DNA of 64,000 nt. Source: Myxocyprinus asiaticus. Lineage: Eukaryota; Chordata; Actinopteri; Cypriniformes; Catostomidae. Made by a program: the position numbers and the translations under genes. The notes below the pieces were generated by a model. That model did no database searches, had not been told where the DNA came from, and worked only from the letters and a program-made list of their open reading frames with translations. Shown here one piece after another: positions 59,467 to 64,000 of the stretch (positions within the stretch are counted from its first letter, which is position 1; every line of letters begins with the position of its first letter). Where the stretch lies: the NCBI RefSeq assembly GCF_019703515.2, contig NC_059373.1:16505281-16569280 (forward strand), written 5' to 3'.

Positions 59467-60618
59467 ACCCCCAGACCGCTGAACATTATCAAGCAAAACA
59501 ACGGAGAGCAGATCATCCGTCGGCGGACGCGTAAGCGCCTAAACCCCGACCCAGTTCCGTCTGAGCAGGTGGGGTCCAAGCAGCAGCGTGTCAACAGTGA
59601 GGAACGCTTAAATGGCAGCCCTTTGGAGAGGAGAACTGAAGAATCTGGATCTGATGGGTCTTTATCACGGACTGAGTCCCAAGTCCAGCTGGGTAAATTT
59701 GAGACTTATGGTCCCTCAGGGCCCAAAAGTCACCCGAGTCCCCGCTCCACCCACGCTTTCCTTGTCAACCAGACGCTGGAGATCCACAAGCGTATGCCTC
59801 CACTACACATGCACAAGAGCCCTGCAGATGGAGGAGCCGAAGCTAATGGGCTTGCTGCAGGATCCCAGAGCGGGGATGGTAAGGGGGGCTCAGAACGGGG
59901 CAGCCCTATCGAGAAGTACATGCGTCCATCAAAGCAGGCCAGCTACTCACCTCCCGGGAGCCCCATCGAAAAGTATCAGTACCCGTTCTTTAGCCTACCC
60001 TTCCTCCACAATGACCTGCAAAGTGAAACAGACTGGTTGCGCTTCTGGACTAAGTACAAGATGTCTGTGCCAAGCAACCCGGGCCACTACTTGGGCCACG
60101 TGGCTGGCCTACCCAATCCGTGCCAAAGCTTTGTGCCTTACCCCACCTTCAGCTTACCGCCTCATTTACCACCTCCACCGACCTCTGGACCTGAGAGCGA
60201 TACCCCACTCGACCTGGCCATCAAGCATTCCAAACCTAGTCCGATGCCCAATGGGGCCCTTGTTACCAAGGAAAATGTCACTGCCGAGAAACAGGCATCA
60301 CCTGCTTTAGAAAGGGAGAAGGAGATGGATCGGCCCTTGGATAGCGAAGAGGACAGTTCTGCTTCGCAAGTCCCCAAACCGGAGAGGGTTGATCAGGCCA
60401 CACAAGATGATCTGTCCAGCAAATGTGCCCACTGTGGCATTGTCTTCTTGGACGAGGTCCTGTACGCCCTGCACATGAGTTGCCACGGTGATGGTGGGCC
60501 ATTCCAGTGCAGTATCTGCCTGCATGCTTGCGCTGATAAGTACGATTTCACAACCCACATCCAGCGAGGCCTCCACCGGGCAGCCCCTGAGGCAAATGCC
60601 AACCCCTCTAACCAATGA
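59467..60618 (+). CDS. trps1: trps1 terminal coding exon: NLS and Ikaros-type C2H2 zinc finger pair
   Basis: The exon encodes the last 383 residues of TRPS1, including the TGA stop. It begins after a TTTTTCAG acceptor at TPRPLN, in frame with the GATA exon. Visible parts by exon residue: basic nuclear localisation motif RRRTRKR at 18-24; the duplicated SPIEKY motif, whose second copy runs into the conserved block around WLRFWTKYK; a proline-rich stretch; [11 protein letters not shown], which resembles a CtBP-type PLDLS motif; an acidic, serine-rich linker; then two C2H2 fingers with ligands C320/C323/H336/H340 and C348/C351/H364/H370. The HX5H spacing of the second finger is typical of the Ikaros family. 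In mammals this C-terminal region is the repression domain. The reading frame is intact. The proteins in fish and mammals match best at the NLS, the SPIEKY blocks and the fingers; the region between is diverged. The first ATG in this frame (59452) is intronic. Confidence 0.97.
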   Translation, partial: TPRPLNIIKQNNGEQIIRRRTRKRLNPDPVPSEQVGSKQQRVNSEERLNGSPLERRTEESGSDGSLSRTESQVQLGKFETYGPSGPKSHPSPRSTHAFLVNQTLEIHKRMPPLHMHKSPADGGAEANGLAAGSQSGDGKGGSERGSPIEKYMRPSKQASYSPPGSPIEKYQYPFFSLPFLHNDLQSETDWLRFWTKYKMSVPSNPGHYLGHVAGLPNPCQSFVPYPTFSLPPHLPPPPTSGPESDTPLDLAIKHSKPSPMPNGALVTKENVTAEKQASPALEREKEMDRPLDSEEDSSASQVPKPERVDQATQDDLSSKCAHCGIVFLDEVLYALHMSCHGDGGPFQCSICLHACADKYDFTTHIQRGLHRAAPEANANPSNQ

Positions 60619-61550
60619 GCTTTATGGTCTAGTTTACCTGCAGTCCTAGCACAATTAGATCAGTAAGGAACTCAATGGGAGACTCTGCAGTCTAAAACAA
60701 TATTTCGAATAAATGCATTGAACTTTTTGCTCAAAATGTGCCAAGAAGGATCATGGTGCCTAAGCAACCAATGTAAGAAACTTCAGTCAGCGTAGCATTT
60801 TTGTGGGAGCTCATACAAACACACAAAAGCTATTATCTATTTCCACTTGTAATGAACAAGAACTGCTTTTGAAGAAATCGGTACAAGTAGCTACTCAATT
60901 AAGATATATTTTCTTTAATCAAGATATGTAATTTTGACAAGGCATTTCAGCAAGCAAGGTACATCTACTCAAATGTAATTATTGCTTTTTTATTGTTGCT
61001 GTGTGTTTTCACAGATTTTTTGGAAATTTCTCTTACCTTGTACTGATTTTTTTTTTAAATGAGGATGTTTCTGCATGTGTGGCTCAGTGTAGGAAAATGT
61101 GGAAGTCGCCTGTCACTATGGCAACAGCATAACTGACTGGCGTCCTCAAACAAACATCCAGCATCCTCAGGGAATGTGTGTGGCTGAAATAGACAACATT
61201 AGTTTAGTCTTACTGTTTTTAGTTAATATTATACTAAATATCTTATGTTTTACTGTTTGTTGTTGTGTTTTTTTGGAAGAGATAGGGTTAGGTAACTCAA
61301 GTCACAGAATTCCATCAAAACTTTTAAGCTGCTGCCTTAGTTGCTGGGATGCAATTCTTGTTACTCTAGAAATTTGGGAAGGAATTAAAATACTATTTTT
61401 TTCTAGGTTGTTAATAGTAAAATCATATTATCTATCAGTGCCTGATATATTGTACAAAGTATTTTCTACATGAAATGTTGATATGCAACATTGAACCTGC
61501 ATCTGAATAAGGGCCCTGAGCTTGGCTCTGAAAAACGTTTACATTTTCAA

Positions 61551-61558
61551 ATGTAGCA
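61551..61558 (+). promoter_or_regulatory. 8-mer seed match for miR-221/222 in trps1 3' UTR
   Basis: ATGTAGCA is the exact complement of miR-221/222 nucleotides 2-8 followed by the favoured A. Human TRPS1 has been reported as a direct miR-221/222 target. Chance occurrence of one 8-mer in 2.5 kb is a few per cent, so conservation elsewhere is needed to confirm it. Confidence 0.5.
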
Positions 61559-63146
61559 AACGACGTAATGAAGCAACACCTGTTATTTTGACTTAACTTT
61601 TTTCCACGAAAACAGTAAGACAATTTTATTTCTTTTCCTCCAAAGGTGGAACATTTAACAAAAGTACTATTTTTTTTTTTTTTTCTTTTTTCTCTGTCGT
61701 CCTTGGCCACAAAAGGGCATTATTCATTCCAAGCGTCATGCTTTACTGTTGCCTCTCCTTACCATGTACTTGGGCTTTGTAGATGATGTAACTTGTTGTA
61801 TTGAACTGAAGTCTTCCTGTATTTGTCTCCTGCTCATCTTATGTGAGATGAGCTTTATTTGATATTTTTTTGAGAGCAAAGGGCTCTAAATAATAACACT
61901 TAGCAAGTCTAAATTCATTCCATTCCCCCTATTATTCTCAGATTAGTTCTCAGTGGATTTACCAACAAAAATTGAATTAAAAGTACATTCGAATTTTTAA
62001 CCGTTTTGTTTAAAGATTGTGTACTGTTGATGAAACTCAATTGCAGGTGTTTCTGGTGCCTAACATTACTTAACATAACATTGTTATTTTTAGTCTTGCT
62101 TCACCTGGTTGTACTTTGGTTTGTGCTTCTTTTGCAATTTGTATCATGTCGAGTGGACAACTGTCTACCTGCACAACTGAAAAACTGTCTTAAGTAATAA
62201 TGAGCTCGAAATAATCTCTAATCCCAAACAGAAACTTGATATATTGCAAAGCTGTTTATGCATCTTTACAGCTTTCCATTCTACTTTAATGGAAAATAGG
62301 CTTTAAATCATTTGAACATCCCTTGACAAATGTCTTTTTTGTTTTGTCCTCTTATCTTTGCTTCTACACACTTGCCCCTTTTCATGGCCATAGGTTGAGT
62401 GAGTTGAGTCTGACGTGATACAGACATTATTTATATGAAATGGGGGGAAAAAGGGAGAGAGGTTCAGGCTCCAAATGTCTAATTTGCTCTTTCTGTATTT
62501 CTCAGAAACTAGCCTTACAACGCTGCTTAACTGATAATGCCTCTTGAAAAATTACTGATATCATTTATAAACCATTGCTTTTCGCCAGACCATTTATACA
62601 GTTGGGTATTAGATAACATAAATAATTCTGTATGTTTATTTTTTTATGTTTTTCTCTAAATGGCAATTCTTTCACTTTAATTTGAAAATACGTAAATGCT
62701 TGCACTTCAGTTACTCTTGTTTATTGCAAAGGAAGAAAGATTAAATGTGTTATCAGCATGCTAAGTACAGGTACTGCATTATAATAGAAAAAGATCTTGC
62801 CTATTTTTTGAAGGTCTTGTGCAAGGCTTTAACAATATTGAAAAACAAGGAGTATTTGATGAAGCCTGGAAGCTGGTATGGCCAAGGTCAATGCGAAGGG
62901 CATAAATATGTAAATGTTTTAACCATTATTCTTAGAATGTTATTGATTTTAAACTTGCTGCATTAAAAGTGCATATATGATGATTTAGGATTTATTTTTT
63001 TCTTTCTGCCACCTTAACGTTTTGTTTTTATTTTTGTGTGGTAGGTTTTTACATGCAAAAAGATTTAAAAAAAAGATGGCAAAGATGTCTGTTACATCTA
63101 AACTTGAATAATAATGATGATGATGACGATGATAATAATAATAATT

Positions 63147-63157
63147 AATAAAATAAA
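63147..63157 (+). terminator. trps1: tandem polyadenylation signal of trps1
   Basis: Two overlapping AATAAA hexamers (63147-63152 and 63152-63157) are followed about 15 bases later by TTTGTTGTGTGTGCTTTT, a good GU-rich downstream element. This is the best-looking 3' end in the window. Confidence 0.75.
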
Positions 63158-63358
63158 ACATTTTAGCAATTTGTTGTGTGTGCTTTTACTTATTGTCTCA
63201 TCAGAATGCATATGTCTTAAAACATGGATTAAATATATATTAAATATATTTTTTAGCATTAAACTTGAAATTAATTTCAATATTTTGAAATTATCTTAAA
63301 TATCTTAAATGCATGTTTTATTTAATTCATAATATTATTTTTTTAGCATTAATACTTT

Positions 63359-63758
63359 TTTTTTCCTCACTTTTTTCTCCCGAATTTGGAATGCCCAATT
63401 CCCAATGTGCTGTAAATCCTCGTGGTGGTGTAGTGACTTGCCTCAATCCGTGTGGCGGAGGATGAATCTCAGTTGCCTCCGCGTCTGAGACGTTAATCCG
63501 CACATCTTATCATGTGGCTTGTTCATGGCGTTACCACGGAGACATAAAGCATGTGGAGGTTTCACGCTATTCTCCGCGGCATCCACACGCAACTAACCAC
63601 ATGCCCCATTTAGAGCGAACCACATTATAGTGACCACGAGGAGGTTACCCCATGTGACTTTTCGCTCCCTAGCAACCGGGCCAATTTGGTTGCTTATGAA
63701 ACCTGGCTGGAGTCACTCAGCAGGCCCTGGATTTGAACTCGCGACTGCAGGTGTGGTA
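63359..63758 (-). mobile_element. tRNA-derived SINE with 18-bp target duplication, antisense
   Basis: The body matches the SINE at 29925, with the B-box end present (ATTTGAACTCGCGACT on the + strand) but the A-box end missing, i.e. 5' truncated. It is flanked by perfect copies of TTTTAGCATTAATACTTT at 63341-63358 and 63759-63776. The T-rich start at 63359 is its A-rich 3' tail. Confidence 0.9.
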
Positions 63759-63776
63759 TTTTAGCATTAATACTTT

Positions 63777-64000
63777 AAATAATTACATGAATCAATAAAG
63801 AGCTTATTTTTTTCTGTCATTTTTTAAATTTATTTTTTTATTTTATTTTTATTTTATTTTTTTAGAATGCAACAAACTTTGCAGCACTAAAACAATTTAA
63901 CAAATTAGTAAATTGAAATTAAGTTAAATCTGATTTTCATTATTTTTTCTGCCATTTTTTAATCAACTTGGGTGCTTTGTGTGCACTGTTCAGTGGCTAC
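63777..64000. other. AT-rich sequence downstream of trps1
   Basis: TTTTA-rich low-complexity sequence at 63815-63862 and unclassified DNA to the window end; nothing else seen. Confidence 0.4.

Larger units (their letters stand above)
60619..63180 (+). other. trps1: trps1 3' UTR
   Basis: This AT-rich, repeat-poor sequence runs from the stop codon to the likely cleavage site. A possible early signal AATAAA lies at 60708-60713, only about 90 bases after the stop; the better one is near 63147. It contains T-rich tracts (about 61670-61690), an 8-mer miR-221/222 site at 61551-61558 and a short trinucleotide run rich in GAT/AAT at 63107-63149. A long 3' UTR is usual for vertebrate TRPS1. Small open frames here have no recognisable content. 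Confidence 0.8.

Overview
This window is vertebrate nuclear DNA, almost certainly from a cypriniform fish (carp, minnow or loach group). The only host gene I can identify is the 3' end of trps1, the atypical GATA-type transcriptional repressor, on the + strand. Two coding exons are present: a 123-base exon at 49465-49587 that is essentially the whole GATA zinc finger, and the terminal coding exon at 59467-60618, with a basic nuclear localisation motif and the C-terminal pair of Ikaros-type C2H2 fingers. A 3' UTR of about 2.5 kb follows. The fish assignment rests on the protein match plus the repeat content: tRNA-derived SINEs, Tc1 elements, foldback MITEs and an L2-like LINE of the kind common in cyprinid genomes.

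Layout. 1-49464 is intron (long introns are normal in trps1) and is a layered graveyard of mobile DNA. 49588-59466 is the last coding intron (9.9 kb). 60619 to about 63180 is the 3' UTR, ending at tandem AATAAA signals with a GT-rich stretch downstream. 63341-64000 is downstream DNA with a SINE.

Mobile elements: a nearly full-length L2-like LINE (25873-29400) and an older antisense copy (1-1330); three solo LTRs with TG...CA ends and matching 4-5 bp target duplications (11395-11651, 43249-43635, 47329-49162); Tc1/mariner elements of several families, all broken (13.5-14.5, 18.4-19.4, 31.9-32.2, 36.3-37.9 and 55.2-56.6 kb); hAT-like non-autonomous elements (4.4-5.1, 15.4-17.7, 19.4-21.0 and 40.7-42.6 kb); foldback MITEs; and five tRNA-derived SINE copies, all antisense to trps1. 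Several are nested, which gives a relative insertion order.

I found no bacterial-type operon, CRISPR array or obviously new system. The most informative observations are an identical 141-bp local duplication joined to the 5' end of the young LINE, a chimera of two Tc1 families, an alternating-length minisatellite, apparent loss of the sumoylation motifs of the TRPS1 repression domain, a perfect 8-mer miR-221/222 site in the 3' UTR, and several repeat-free intronic blocks that may be conserved enhancers. Family names were assigned by recognition, without database searches.
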